This document shows positions 19,466-27,811 of a DNA stretch of 64,000 bases, in pieces. Source of the DNA: Flavobacterium sp. UBA5153. Its GTDB lineage: Bacteria; Bacteroidota; Bacteroidia; Flavobacteriales; Flavobacteriaceae. Location: contig DHXP01000062.1 in the NCBI GenBank assembly GCA_002413745.1, forward strand, positions 53,826-117,825, in the 5' to 3' direction. A program made the translations under genes and the position numbers. Numbering within the stretch: the first letter of the stretch is position 1; every line of letters begins with the position of its first letter. Under the pieces are notes generated by a model. The model did no database searches, had not been told where the DNA came from, and saw only the letters and a list, made by a program, of their open reading frames with translations.

Positions 19466-19924
19466 TTAGTTTCCCATTTTGCATCCTTCTCTTCTGTCTC
19501 CTCTTCTGTCTCCTCTTCTGTCTTGATGTTTTTCTTTTAAATTATTCCATTTTTCAAATTGTTCTGGCGATAATATTTTTTTCATTTTATCTTTCATGGC
19601 AATTTGTTCATCAAGCATTTTGTTTTTCAAGGCAAAACGTTCATCGGCAGTTGGTCTTCTTTCACTTTCTTTTTTCGCCATCCGTTCGGCTCTCATAGCC
19701 TCTCTTTTGGTGCTTTGTTCGGCAATGATTTGCCCAACTTGTTCTTGCTGTTTTGCATTCAGGTCCAATTCCAATGTCATTTTTTTCAACATTAATTGGT
19801 TTCGTTGTTCTGGGGATAGTTTTTCCATCTCAGTTCGATACGGTCTTTTTTCCATCTCTTTTCTGTTCTGGGCAAAAGCCGACATTCCAACAATAAGTAA
19901 GGCAACAATAATTAAATTTTTCAT
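19466..19924 (-). CDS. Exported Spy/CpxP-like helical protein
   Basis: This 152-residue protein has a signal peptide (about 1-18, ending SAFAQ) and a helical, charged body with two LSPEQR/LSPEQF segments and a QQ-containing LDLNAKQQEQVGQIIAEQ helix, resembling periplasmic Spy/CpxP or heavy-metal-sensor proteins. The C-terminus contains RRGDRRGDRR, encoded by a short tandem DNA repeat at about 19489-19520. It probably acts in the periplasm in envelope stress or protein holding; this is inferred from composition only. It is divergent from the nos cluster. Confidence 0.75.
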   Translation of the reverse strand: MKNLIIVALLIVGMSAFAQNRKEMEKRPYRTEMEKLSPEQRNQLMLKKMTLELDLNAKQQEQVGQIIAEQSTKREAMRAERMAKKESERRPTADERFALKNKMLDEQIAMKDKMKKILSPEQFEKWNNLKEKHQDRRGDRRGDRREGCKMGN

Positions 19925-20048
19925 CTTTTAAAATTTTTAAGGTATTGATATAAGACTTAGGTAAGTTTCAAAGGTTTAATTATTAACAAAAGTTTATCAT
20001 TTATTTTTTGTTTGCATTGTGCAAAATATAACAAAAAACATTTTTAAA

Positions 20049-20064
20049 TATGATTACAATCATA
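20049..20064 (+). promoter_or_regulatory. Crp/Fnr-type operator of the nos cluster
   Basis: TATGATTACAATCATA has perfect 7-base arms and the TGA-N6-TCA spacing of Crp/Fnr sites. A near -7 element, GAAATTTG (consensus TAnnTTTG), starts at 20086, 29.5 bases from the centre. This geometry fits activation from about -41. The cytochrome c gene starts 56 bases downstream. Confidence 0.8.
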
Positions 20065-20119
20065 ATCAGTCACTTAAATAATTCAGAAATTTGTTCAAGA
20101 AATTTTAAAACCAATTTTT

Positions 20120-20602
20120 ATGTACAAATTATTTTATTTTATAGTTGCGTTTGCAATGTTGACATCATGTGGCAAAAAAGAAAAATCCACCGAAGATTTT
20201 TCAACGGGTACAACTTCGGGAGAAACTACCGAAGCAGCCGCAACTTCGTCTACTTATGATCCAAACAGGGGTATTGGAAAATTTACCACTGTAGATTTAG
20301 GAGACAAGCTAGATGTGGCTATGGCTGCCGAAGGTGAAAAAATCCAATCAGTAAAATGTTCTGCTTGTCACAAGTTGACCGATGAAAAGTTAGTGGGTCC
20401 AGGATGGAAAGGGGTTACTTCCAGACAAAAACCAGAATGGATTATGAATTTTATCACAAATCCTGATGCGATGATTGACAAAGATCCCAAGCTTCAAGCT
20501 CTATTGGAAATTTGTTTGGTTCGCATGCCAAATCAATCACTTAATGATGCTGACGCAAGAAATGTCCTTGAGTTTATGCGCAAAAATGATGGCGTAAAAT
20601 AA
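20120..20602 (+). CDS. c-type cytochrome lipoprotein of the nos cluster
   Basis: This 160-residue protein has a lipoprotein signal (AFAMLTSCGKK), a Ser/Thr-rich linker and one class I cytochrome c domain with the haem motif CSACH and a downstream Met (VRMPNQSL) as the likely sixth ligand. It lies directly upstream of nosZ and is preceded by the operator at 20049-20064. In clade II nos clusters such cytochromes are the probable electron donors to N2O reductase, so it most likely passes electrons from the quinol pool side to NosZ. It is anchored to a membrane facing the periplasm. Confidence 0.92.
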   Translation: MYKLFYFIVAFAMLTSCGKKEKSTEDFSTGTTSGETTEAAATSSTYDPNRGIGKFTTVDLGDKLDVAMAAEGEKIQSVKCSACHKLTDEKLVGPGWKGVTSRQKPEWIMNFITNPDAMIDKDPKLQALLEICLVRMPNQSLNDADARNVLEFMRKNDGVK

Positions 20603-20679
20603 GTATCGTAAAATTAATTAACCTATAATTGAAAGTATTATAAAATCAAAGATTCACGAAACCAAAAAAAACAGAAATT

Positions 20680-22659
20680 ATGAGTAAAAATAAATTTTTA
20701 AAAACTACCCTGGTCATTTTTATGGTAGCCGCATTTTTTAGTTCTTGTAAGCCAAAAGATTCAGGCGACGTTGTTAGCGGTGACGCTGCACAAAGAGCTT
20801 ATGTTGCACCGGGAAAATATGACGAATTTTATAATTTCGTTTCGGGAGGCTTTAGTGGCCAAATGAGTGTGTATGGTTTGCCAAGCGGAAGATTACTGCG
20901 AGTGATTCCTATTTTTTCTGTGGATCCTCAAAGTGGTTATGGTTTCAGTGAAGAAACGAAACCAATGCTGAATACTTCTCATGGGCTTATTCCATGGGAT
21001 GATCAACATCACGTTGAAATGTCTCAAACTAATGGGGAGGTTGATGGCCGTTGGGTTTTTGCCAATGCCAATAATACGCCAAGAATTGCTCGTGTTGATT
21101 TGAAAACCTTCAAAACGACAGAAATTATTGAGCTACCCAATAGTGCAGGGAATCACTCCTCACCATTTATCACCGAAAACACGGAATATGTAGTAGCCGG
21201 AACTCGTTTTAGTATCCCGCCGGATAACGCTAATGGGGATGTGCCAATTAACACTTATAAACAAAATTTTAAAGGATATTTAAGTTTTGTAAAAGTGGGC
21301 AAAGAAGGTCAAATGGATATTGCTTTCCAAATTGAAGCTCCAGGGGTAAACTTCGACTTAAGTCATGCCGGGAAAGGTAAATCTCACGGTTGGTTTTTCT
21401 TCTCTTGTTATAATACGGAACAAGCCAATACTTTACTTGAAGTAAATGCTTCACAAAAAGACAAAGATTTCATTATGGCTGTAAACTGGAAAAAAGCCGA
21501 AGAATATATTAAAGCGGGTAAAGGAAAAAAAGTGCCGGCAAAATATGCCCATAACACATGGGATGAAAAAACACATACTGCAAAATCTGAAATAAAAACG
21601 GAAGTTTTAGTTCTGGATTCTAAAGTATTGAAAGACCTTTGTTATTTTATTCCTTGTCCAAAATCGCCTCATGGCTGTGACGTGGATCCTACTGGGGAAT
21701 ACATTGTAGGAAGTGGAAAATTAGCCGCGTTAATTCCTGTATTTAGTTTCGACAAATTACAAAAGGCTATTGCCAATAAACAATTTGATGGTGAATTCGA
21801 TGGAATTCCGGTTATTAAATATGAAGCTGTGTTGCACGGTGAAGTTAAAAAACCAGGTTTAGGACCGTTACACACAGAATTTGACGGAAAAGGAAATGCT
21901 TATACTACTTTCTTCGTTTCTTCTGAAGTAGTAAAATGGGATATCAAATCATTAAAAATTTTAGACAGAGCACCTACTTATTATTCTCCCGGACACCTTT
22001 GTATCCCCGGTGGTGACAGCAGAAAACCATTTGGAAAATATATGATTGTTTATAATAAAATTACTAAAGACCGTTATTTGCCAACAGGTCCAGAATTAGC
22101 CCAAGCTGCCCAAATATTTGATATTACCGGTGATAAAATGAAACTGATTCTAGATTTTCCAACCATTGGGGAACCCCATTATGCACAAGCCGCACCAGCA
22201 GATTTAATCAGAAATAATGGTCAGTTAAAATTCTATAAAATAGAGGATAACAATAATCCTTATGTGACCAAAGGGGAGAAAGAAGCAAAAGTGGTAAGAA
22301 AAGGGAATAGAATTGATGTTTATATGACTTCGATTCGTTCTCACTTTGCATCTGATAATATTGAAGGTATAAAATTGGGGGATGAGGTTTATTTCCATGT
22401 TACGAACTTAGAGCAAGATTGGGATGTTCCTCATGGATTTGCCATTAAAGGAGCGGATAATGCGGAGTTATTAATCATGCCTGGAGAAACAGCCACTTTA
22501 AAATGGGTTCCAAAAAAAGCAGGAATAGTTCCATTCTATTGTACGGATTTCTGTAGCGCATTGCATCAAGAAATGCAAGGATATGTTAGGGTTTCGCCTG
22601 CTGGAAGCAATGTTCCATTGACTTTTAGTCTAGGAACAAATCTTCCGGCTACTAAATAA
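20680..22659 (+). CDS. nosZ: Nitrous oxide reductase, clade II (Sec-exported)
   Basis: This 659-residue enzyme reduces N2O to N2 in the periplasm. The N-terminus is a Sec/lipoprotein-type signal (MVAAFFSSCKP) without twin arginines, which marks the clade II or atypical form. The seven-bladed propeller carries the His residues for the CuZ cluster (for example DDQHHVEMS and PHGCDVDP). The C-terminal cupredoxin has the CuA motif CTDFCSALHQEM (Cys621, Cys625, His629, Met632). It is followed by its own terminator, so the rest of the cluster may have a second promoter. Confidence 0.97.
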   Translation: MSKNKFLKTTLVIFMVAAFFSSCKPKDSGDVVSGDAAQRAYVAPGKYDEFYNFVSGGFSGQMSVYGLPSGRLLRVIPIFSVDPQSGYGFSEETKPMLNTSHGLIPWDDQHHVEMSQTNGEVDGRWVFANANNTPRIARVDLKTFKTTEIIELPNSAGNHSSPFITENTEYVVAGTRFSIPPDNANGDVPINTYKQNFKGYLSFVKVGKEGQMDIAFQIEAPGVNFDLSHAGKGKSHGWFFFSCYNTEQANTLLEVNASQKDKDFIMAVNWKKAEEYIKAGKGKKVPAKYAHNTWDEKTHTAKSEIKTEVLVLDSKVLKDLCYFIPCPKSPHGCDVDPTGEYIVGSGKLAALIPVFSFDKLQKAIANKQFDGEFDGIPVIKYEAVLHGEVKKPGLGPLHTEFDGKGNAYTTFFVSSEVVKWDIKSLKILDRAPTYYSPGHLCIPGGDSRKPFGKYMIVYNKITKDRYLPTGPELAQAAQIFDITGDKMKLILDFPTIGEPHYAQAAPADLIRNNGQLKFYKIEDNNNPYVTKGEKEAKVVRKGNRIDVYMTSIRSHFASDNIEGIKLGDEVYFHVTNLEQDWDVPHGFAIKGADNAELLIMPGETATLKWVPKKAGIVPFYCTDFCSALHQEMQGYVRVSPAGSNVPLTFSLGTNLPATK

Positions 22660-22671
22660 ATAAATTTTTAT

Positions 22672-22709
22672 AAAAAAAGGGAACAAAATTTCTTTGTTCC
22701 CTTTTTTTA
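22672..22709 (+). terminator. Terminator after nosZ
   Basis: AAAAAAAGGGAACAAA and TTTGTTCCCTTTTTTT form a 16-base stem with a 5-base loop. It lies 13 bases after the nosZ stop and separates nosZ from the accessory genes. Confidence 0.9.
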
Positions 22710-22807
22710 TAAAAACAACTATGAAAGGAGCATAACAATGACTCGATGAAACACCGATGAAGACATGCGAATTCCATATTCATTAAATAAACAAATATTA
22801 TATTCAT

Positions 22808-23842
22808 ATGAATACTTCAAAAATATCTTTATTTTCAAAAGTCGTTCTTTTGATTGTAAGCGCACTATTATTTGGTTCTTTGTTGTTTCCAATGTGGAGA
22901 ATTGAATTGACGGCACCTCAATATCCTGAAGGATTGGTGTTACAATTACACGCCAACAAAATTGGGGGTGATGTAGACATTATTAACGGATTGAACCATT
23001 ATATTGGCATGAAAACATTGCACACGAAAGATTTTGTGGAATTTTCAGTATTGCCTTATATATTTGTTTTTTTCGGATTGTTTTCTTTGGCAGTGTTTTT
23101 TATGGCTAAAAGAAAGGGCGTGATTTTACTTTTCGTGTCTTTTGTGCTTTTCACAATATTGGCAGGTGTGGATTTTTACAGATGGAACTATGAGTATGGG
23201 CATAATCTTAACCCGAATGCCGCGATTGTCGTGCCAGGGATGGCCTATCAGCCACCGTTAATTGGATACAGGCAATTGCTGAATTTTGGGGCTTACTCTA
23301 TTCCGGATATTGGCGGATGGATGATGATTGCCGCTGGGGTTTTACTTTTTATTATTGTGGTGAAAGAAACCCATTTGTTGCAAAGATTTAGAAAACCTAA
23401 AATCGGAGCTGTTTTATTTTTCTTGGTGTCATTTTCTGTTTTATCATGTACAAATGTCAAAGCAGTCCCTATTAAATTAAATGTGGATAATTGTGATTTT
23501 TGTAAAATGAGCATAGCGGATCCTAAATATGGAGCTGAAGTGATTACCCAGAAAGGAAGGGTATATAAATTTGACGATATTATGTGTATGGTAAATTATT
23601 GTAAATCAAATTCCGAAACAAAAATGAAGGATTTTCATGTACTTGATTATACCCAAGATAATGTTTTGATTCCTGCTGAAACTGCTTTTTTTTTCACTGG
23701 AGGGGATATTCATAGTCCGATGAGAGGTAATATTATTGCTTTTTCCAATGAAAATGAAGCAAAACAATTTGGTGCAAAATTGAATGCAGAATCTACCACT
23801 TGGAAGGCGATTTTACAAAAACAATCTACAATTATAAATTAA
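22808..23842 (+). CDS. nosL: Membrane protein fused to a NosL copper-chaperone domain
   Basis: This 344-residue protein has two parts. Residues 1 to about 210 contain five or so membrane helices and two loops of periplasmic character (WRIELTAPQYPEG, RWNYEYGHNLNPNA). Residues from about 215 form a NosL domain: VLSCTN looks like a former lipobox, followed by CDFCKMSIADPKYGAEV and DDIMCMVNYC. NosL delivers Cu(I) for NosZ maturation and is usually a separate lipoprotein. Here the lipid anchor seems replaced by the preceding membrane domain. The membrane part may correspond to the NosB-type protein found between nosZ and nosD in clade II clusters. Confidence 0.85.
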   Translation: MNTSKISLFSKVVLLIVSALLFGSLLFPMWRIELTAPQYPEGLVLQLHANKIGGDVDIINGLNHYIGMKTLHTKDFVEFSVLPYIFVFFGLFSLAVFFMAKRKGVILLFVSFVLFTILAGVDFYRWNYEYGHNLNPNAAIVVPGMAYQPPLIGYRQLLNFGAYSIPDIGGWMMIAAGVLLFIIVVKETHLLQRFRKPKIGAVLFFLVSFSVLSCTNVKAVPIKLNVDNCDFCKMSIADPKYGAEVITQKGRVYKFDDIMCMVNYCKSNSETKMKDFHVLDYTQDNVLIPAETAFFFTGGDIHSPMRGNIIAFSNENEAKQFGAKLNAESTTWKAILQKQSTIIN

Positions 23843-23857
23843 ATGTCTTAAAGGGAA

Positions 23858-25090
23858 ATGATGAAAAGATTGCTCTATTTATTTCTGTTGTTTTCTTCAT
23901 TTCTTTATGCAAACGTGATTGAAGTTGGGGCCAACAAATCAATAAAATCAATTAAAAAAGCTATTAGGATAGCCAAAACAGGAGATACTGTTATTGTTTA
24001 TAAAGGAATTTATAGAGAAGGTAATATTGTTATAGATAAAAAAATTGTTTTTTTAGGTAAAAATTTCCCAGTTCTGGATGGTCAAAAAAAATATGAGATA
24101 CTTTCTATTAAAGCGGATGGTGTGATAGTTGATGGTTTTAAAGTAATACGATCTGGTTATGCTTCGCTTGAAGATCCATGTGGAATTAAAGTTTATAATA
24201 AAAATTATGTTGTCATCCAGAATAATATTCTTGACGATAATTTCTTCGGAATTTATATTCAAAACGGTAAAAACTGCATTATAAAAAACAACAAATTATC
24301 TGCTTATGGTAAAGAAGAACAACGAATAGGCAACGGAATTCACTGTTGGAAAAGTGACAGTCTTCAAATTATTGCCAACACTATTTCAGGACATCGCGAT
24401 GGAATTTATTTTGAATTTGTAACCAATTCAGTAATCTGGAGAAATATTTCCACTAAAAATATCCGTTACGGATTGCATTTTATGTTCTCCAATGATGATG
24501 CCTATATTTCAAATGTTTTTAAAAATAATGGCGCGGGAGTTGCCGTAATGTTTACCAAAAGAGTGAAGATGTTCAATAACCATTTTGAAGAAAACTGGGG
24601 GGATGCCGCTTATGGATTGTTTCTTAAAGAAATTTCGGATAGTTATATTATAGGAAATAAATTCACTAAAAATACCTCTGGAATTCACATGGAAGGAACG
24701 AATAGGATTCTTATAGAGAAAAACGTTTTTGAAGCCAATGGTTGGGGAATGAATATCCAGGCAAGTTGCATGGATAATGTAATAAAAAACAATAATTTCA
24801 TAGGGAATACTTTTGATATCAGTACCAATGGAAGTTTGGTCCTCAACACTTTCAACAGTAATTATTGGGACAAATATGAAGGCTATGATTTAGACAAAAA
24901 TGGTGTGGGAGATGTTCCCTATCATCCATTGAGTTTGTTTGCCGTACTTACAGAAAAGAATCCATCGGCAATGTTGCTTTTCAGGAGTTTCATGATTACG
25001 CTTTTAGATAAATCCGAGAAAGTTTTACCTAGTATTACCCCAGATAATTTTATAGATAATACACCATTAATGCACTCCTTGTCTTTATGA
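23858..25090 (+). CDS. nosD: Copper-site maturation protein NosD
   Basis: This 410-residue periplasmic protein has a signal peptide (about 1-19) and a right-handed beta-helix built from repeats such as NNILDDNFFGIYIQNGKNC and NTSGIHMEGTNRI, the CASH/NosD fold. NosD works with the ABC transporter NosFY to assemble the CuZ (Cu4S) centre of NosZ. Its stop overlaps the start of nosF by 4 bases, so translation is coupled. Confidence 0.95.
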   Translation: MMKRLLYLFLLFSSFLYANVIEVGANKSIKSIKKAIRIAKTGDTVIVYKGIYREGNIVIDKKIVFLGKNFPVLDGQKKYEILSIKADGVIVDGFKVIRSGYASLEDPCGIKVYNKNYVVIQNNILDDNFFGIYIQNGKNCIIKNNKLSAYGKEEQRIGNGIHCWKSDSLQIIANTISGHRDGIYFEFVTNSVIWRNISTKNIRYGLHFMFSNDDAYISNVFKNNGAGVAVMFTKRVKMFNNHFEENWGDAAYGLFLKEISDSYIIGNKFTKNTSGIHMEGTNRILIEKNVFEANGWGMNIQASCMDNVIKNNNFIGNTFDISTNGSLVLNTFNSNYWDKYEGYDLDKNGVGDVPYHPLSLFAVLTEKNPSAMLLFRSFMITLLDKSEKVLPSITPDNFIDNTPLMHSLSL

Positions 25091-25809
25091 TAGAAATAAA
25101 AAATATTTACAAAAAATTCGGAAAATTAGAAGTGTTGAATGATATAAATCTTTCTTTCAAAAAAGGGGAATGTATTGCGCTCATCGGTCCTAATGGTTGC
25201 GGAAAAACAACTTTGATAAAAAGTATTTTGGGCATGGTAATTCCCAGCAAAGGGGATATTTTAGTTGACCAAAAATCTATACTTGGAAAGTTTAAATATA
25301 GGGAACAAATAGGTTATATGCCGCAAATAGGACGTTACCCGGATTATATGACCGTTGGACAAATTATCGAAATGATTAAAAAAATTCGAAATTCTGATCA
25401 AGATCTGGATGAGGATTTGTTGAATGCGTTTGGACTTGAAAAAATATTCGACAAGCAAATGAGAACACTTTCGGGTGGAACAACTCAAAAAGTGAGTGCT
25501 ACATTAGCTTTTTTGTTTAATCCTGATGTGTTGATTTTGGACGAACCAACAGCGGGTTTAGATCCATTGGCTTCTGAAATTTTGAAGGAAAAAATAATAC
25601 AGGAAAAAGAAAAGGGAAAACTTGTTTTGATTACTTCTCATCTTTTGAGCGAATTGGATGATATGATTACCCAAATTATTTTTATGCAAGATGGCAAAGT
25701 ACATTTTCATAAAACAATTGATGATTTATTGGAATCAACGGGCGAACACAAAATATCCAAGGCAATTGCAAAAATTCTAAAAAATCAAAGTAATGAACAG
25801 AATAATTAA
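25087..25809 (+). CDS. nosF: ABC transporter ATPase NosF
   Basis: This 240-residue cytoplasmic ATPase has a Walker A (GPNGCGKTT), a Q-loop region (GYMPQ), the signature LSGGTTQKV, Walker B (VLILDEPTAGLDP) and a switch His (ITSHLL). With NosY it powers the transport step, probably of a sulfur species, for assembly of the NosZ copper cluster. It overlaps nosD by 4 bases and nosY by 17 bases. Confidence 0.95.
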   Translation: MIEIKNIYKKFGKLEVLNDINLSFKKGECIALIGPNGCGKTTLIKSILGMVIPSKGDILVDQKSILGKFKYREQIGYMPQIGRYPDYMTVGQIIEMIKKIRNSDQDLDEDLLNAFGLEKIFDKQMRTLSGGTTQKVSATLAFLFNPDVLILDEPTAGLDPLASEILKEKIIQEKEKGKLVLITSHLLSELDDMITQIIFMQDGKVHFHKTIDDLLESTGEHKISKAIAKILKNQSNEQNN

Positions 25810-26560
25810 AATCATTTTTCTAGACATTCTAAAAAATAAGATTGTATTGGCTTATGCCTTTATTTTGGCTCTGCTTTCCTGGAGTTCATTTGGATTGGAA
25901 GATAATACCGCCAAAGGATTGCTTACAGTTTTGAATGTAATTTTATTTACGGTTCCATTAGTTTCCATACTTTTTGCAACTATTTATCTATACAATTCTT
26001 CAGAATTTATTGAACTCTTGTTAAGCCAGCCTGTCAAGAGGAAAAAAATTTGGTTGAGTTTGTTCCTTGGGCTTTCCTTATCAATGGTTTTGGCTTTTTT
26101 TATTGGTGCCGGAATTCCGCTATTAATCTATGCTCCGGATAGTGTCGGGATAATGATGCTTATTATAGGATGCTTGATTTCGTTGGTTTTTGTGGCTTTG
26201 GCATTTTTGAGCTCCATTCTTACCAGAGATAAATCCAAAGGAATAGGAATTGCCATAATGACCTGGCTGTATTTTGCCCTGATTTTTGATGGAATGGTTT
26301 TGTTTTTATTATTTCAATTTTCAGAATACCCTATCGAAAAAATAATGGTTGGCATTACCGCTTTAAGTCCAATTGATTTAGCCCGAATCCAAATACTGTT
26401 GCACCTTGATGTTTCGGCAATGATGGGTTACACAGGAGCTATTTTTAAAGACTTTTTCGGCACTTCATTAGGATTGATTATTTCGTTTTCGTTATTATGT
26501 TTATGGGTAATTATTCCATTTTATATTTCACTTAAAAAATTTAAAAACAAAGATTTGTAA
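25793..26560 (+). CDS. nosY: ABC transporter permease NosY
   Basis: This 255-residue protein has six predicted membrane helices and is of the ABC-2 permease type. It overlaps the 3' end of nosF by 17 bases. It is the membrane partner of NosF in NosZ maturation. A family-specific segment is not distinctive, so the name depends on the gene order nosD-nosF-nosY. Confidence 0.92.
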   Translation: MNRIIKIIFLDILKNKIVLAYAFILALLSWSSFGLEDNTAKGLLTVLNVILFTVPLVSILFATIYLYNSSEFIELLLSQPVKRKKIWLSLFLGLSLSMVLAFFIGAGIPLLIYAPDSVGIMMLIIGCLISLVFVALAFLSSILTRDKSKGIGIAIMTWLYFALIFDGMVLFLLFQFSEYPIEKIMVGITALSPIDLARIQILLHLDVSAMMGYTGAIFKDFFGTSLGLIISFSLLCLWVIIPFYISLKKFKNKDL

Positions 26561-26615
26561 GGAGGATTTTAGCCATAAATACAACATTACTGTCGTCGTT
26601 TAAAGCATAGAAAAC

Positions 26616-26987
26616 ATGAAAACAGATATTAAAAACAGGTCAGATATAGAAAAATTGGTCAATGCTTTTTATGATAAAATAAAGACCGATGCAAAAATCA
26701 GTTATTTTTTTAATGATGTTGCCAAAGTGAACTGGGAAGAACATTTACCTAAAATGTATGATTTTTGGGAAAATATTTTGTTTTCAACTGGAAATTATAA
26801 TGGGAATCCAATGGAAACCCATGAGGAATTGCATAAAAAAAGAGAAATGAATCGAGGTCATTTTCAACATTGGAACGCTTTGTTTGATGAAACGGTGGAT
26901 GAATTATTTGCCGGAGTTAAAGCAGAAGAAATCAAGCAAAGAGCAATTAATATCTCTGCGGCAATGATACATAAAACATTGGGATAA
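26616..26987 (+). CDS. Group III truncated haemoglobin
   Basis: This 123-residue protein is of the trHb III (ctb-like) family: FYDKIKTDAKISYFFND at the start, KMYDFWENILFSTGNYNGNPM, and a likely proximal His in the HFQHWNALFDETV helix. Such globins bind O2 or NO and are linked to NO detoxification or haem-ligand handling in anaerobes. It follows nosY by 55 bases on the same strand and is probably part of the nos transcript, where it could protect NosZ maturation from NO. Confidence 0.93.
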   Translation: MKTDIKNRSDIEKLVNAFYDKIKTDAKISYFFNDVAKVNWEEHLPKMYDFWENILFSTGNYNGNPMETHEELHKKREMNRGHFQHWNALFDETVDELFAGVKAEEIKQRAINISAAMIHKTLG

Positions 26988-27024
26988 TAACCACCGGCCA
27001 ATGTGTATGCCCAATATTTTTTTG

Positions 27025-27078
27025 TCACATCAAGTGTAGTCGAGATGTAATAATGATTCTCGACTGCACTTTGATTGA
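27025..27078. repeat. Palindromic REP-like element
   Basis: CACATCAAGTGTAGTCGAGA and the inverse of CTCGACTGCACTTTGATTG pair over about 19 bases with a few mismatches around a short loop. It lies between the converging haemoglobin and fasciclin genes and has no T-run, so it looks like a dispersed repeat separate from the terminator that follows. Confidence 0.65.
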
Positions 27079-27125
27079 TAATTGGACTGATTTATAAACA
27101 GTATTGGTATAATATACTTTAAATA

Positions 27126-27158
27126 AAAAAGCGTGAGTTGTTCTAATTCACGCTTTTT
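27126..27158. terminator. Bidirectional terminator between haemoglobin and fasciclin genes
   Basis: AAAAAGCGTGA and TCACGCTTTTT form an 11-base stem with an 11-base loop, with A/T runs on both sides. It suits both converging transcripts. Confidence 0.85.
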
Positions 27159-27184
27159 CAACCTAGTAAGAAGAATTAATAATT

Positions 27185-27739
27185 TTATTTTGGAAGTAAT
27201 ACATCACCAATCACGTGAATTATTCCGTTTGATGTTGGTATTGAAGCCACGATTTCTGAACCATTGACATAAGTTTTGTCCCCTTTTTTAGTGATTTTTA
27301 CTTTGCCTCCATAAACCATATCGTATTCTTGCCCGTCTTGCATGTATTCTGTTTTTAGAACACCTACGTAAGTATGGTAGCCCAGTATATTTGACAAGTC
27401 TTCTTTTTTCTCTGGTTTTAATAATCCTTCAACTGTTTCGGCAGGTAGTTTATCGAAAGCGGCATTGGTTGGGGCGAAAACGGTAAATGGGCCAGCATTA
27501 CTCAAGGCATCTACTAATCCGGCAGCTTTTAAAGCGGTTACAAGTGTCGTGTGGTCTTTGCTTCCGGAGGCAACTTGAACAATGTTTGGGGCAGAAGTGT
27601 CGTCTTTCACTCCAGATTGTCCGACACTTTGGGTTGAAGTATCTTCTGTTTTGGTTTCAGTTGTAGCTTCGCTATTCTGTTTGCATCCAAAAGCAATAAC
27701 AAAACTAGCCAAAAGCAATAATTTAATTGGTTTTTTCAT
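27185..27739 (-). CDS. Fasciclin (FAS1) domain lipoprotein
   Basis: This 184-residue protein has a lipoprotein signal (VIAFGCKQN), a Thr/Ser-rich linker (about 20-55) and one FAS1 domain with TLVTALKAAGLVDAL, GPFTVFAPTNAAFDKLP and the final NGIIHVIGDVLLPK, the standard marks. FAS1 domains mediate adhesion or binding at the cell surface. Unusually for this family, the operator at 27796-27811 lies 57 bases upstream with a CTTTGC -7-like core, so it appears to belong to the same anaerobic regulon as nos. Confidence 0.92.
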   Translation of the reverse strand: MKKPIKLLLLASFVIAFGCKQNSEATTETKTEDTSTQSVGQSGVKDDTSAPNIVQVASGSKDHTTLVTALKAAGLVDALSNAGPFTVFAPTNAAFDKLPAETVEGLLKPEKKEDLSNILGYHTYVGVLKTEYMQDGQEYDMVYGGKVKITKKGDKTYVNGSEIVASIPTSNGIIHVIGDVLLPK

Positions 27740-27795
27740 AATAAAAGTGCTTTAATTATATAGATGCAAAGTACCTCATTGCCAAACATTTATTT

Positions 27796-27811
27796 TATGA
27801 GTACAATCATA
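27796..27811 (-). promoter_or_regulatory. Crp/Fnr-type operator of the fasciclin gene
   Basis: TATGAGTACAATCATA keeps TATGA/TCATA arms and TGA-N6-TCA spacing. On the minus strand a TTTG core starts at 27769, 34.5 bases from the centre, like the other sites. The palindrome overlaps the stop codon of the upstream membrane protein gene. Confidence 0.7.

Noticed and set aside
22795-22815. Palindrome TATTCATATGAATA at the nosL start
   Set aside because: It does not keep the TGA-N6-TCA spacing and overlaps the start codon, so I did not count it as a Crp/Fnr site.
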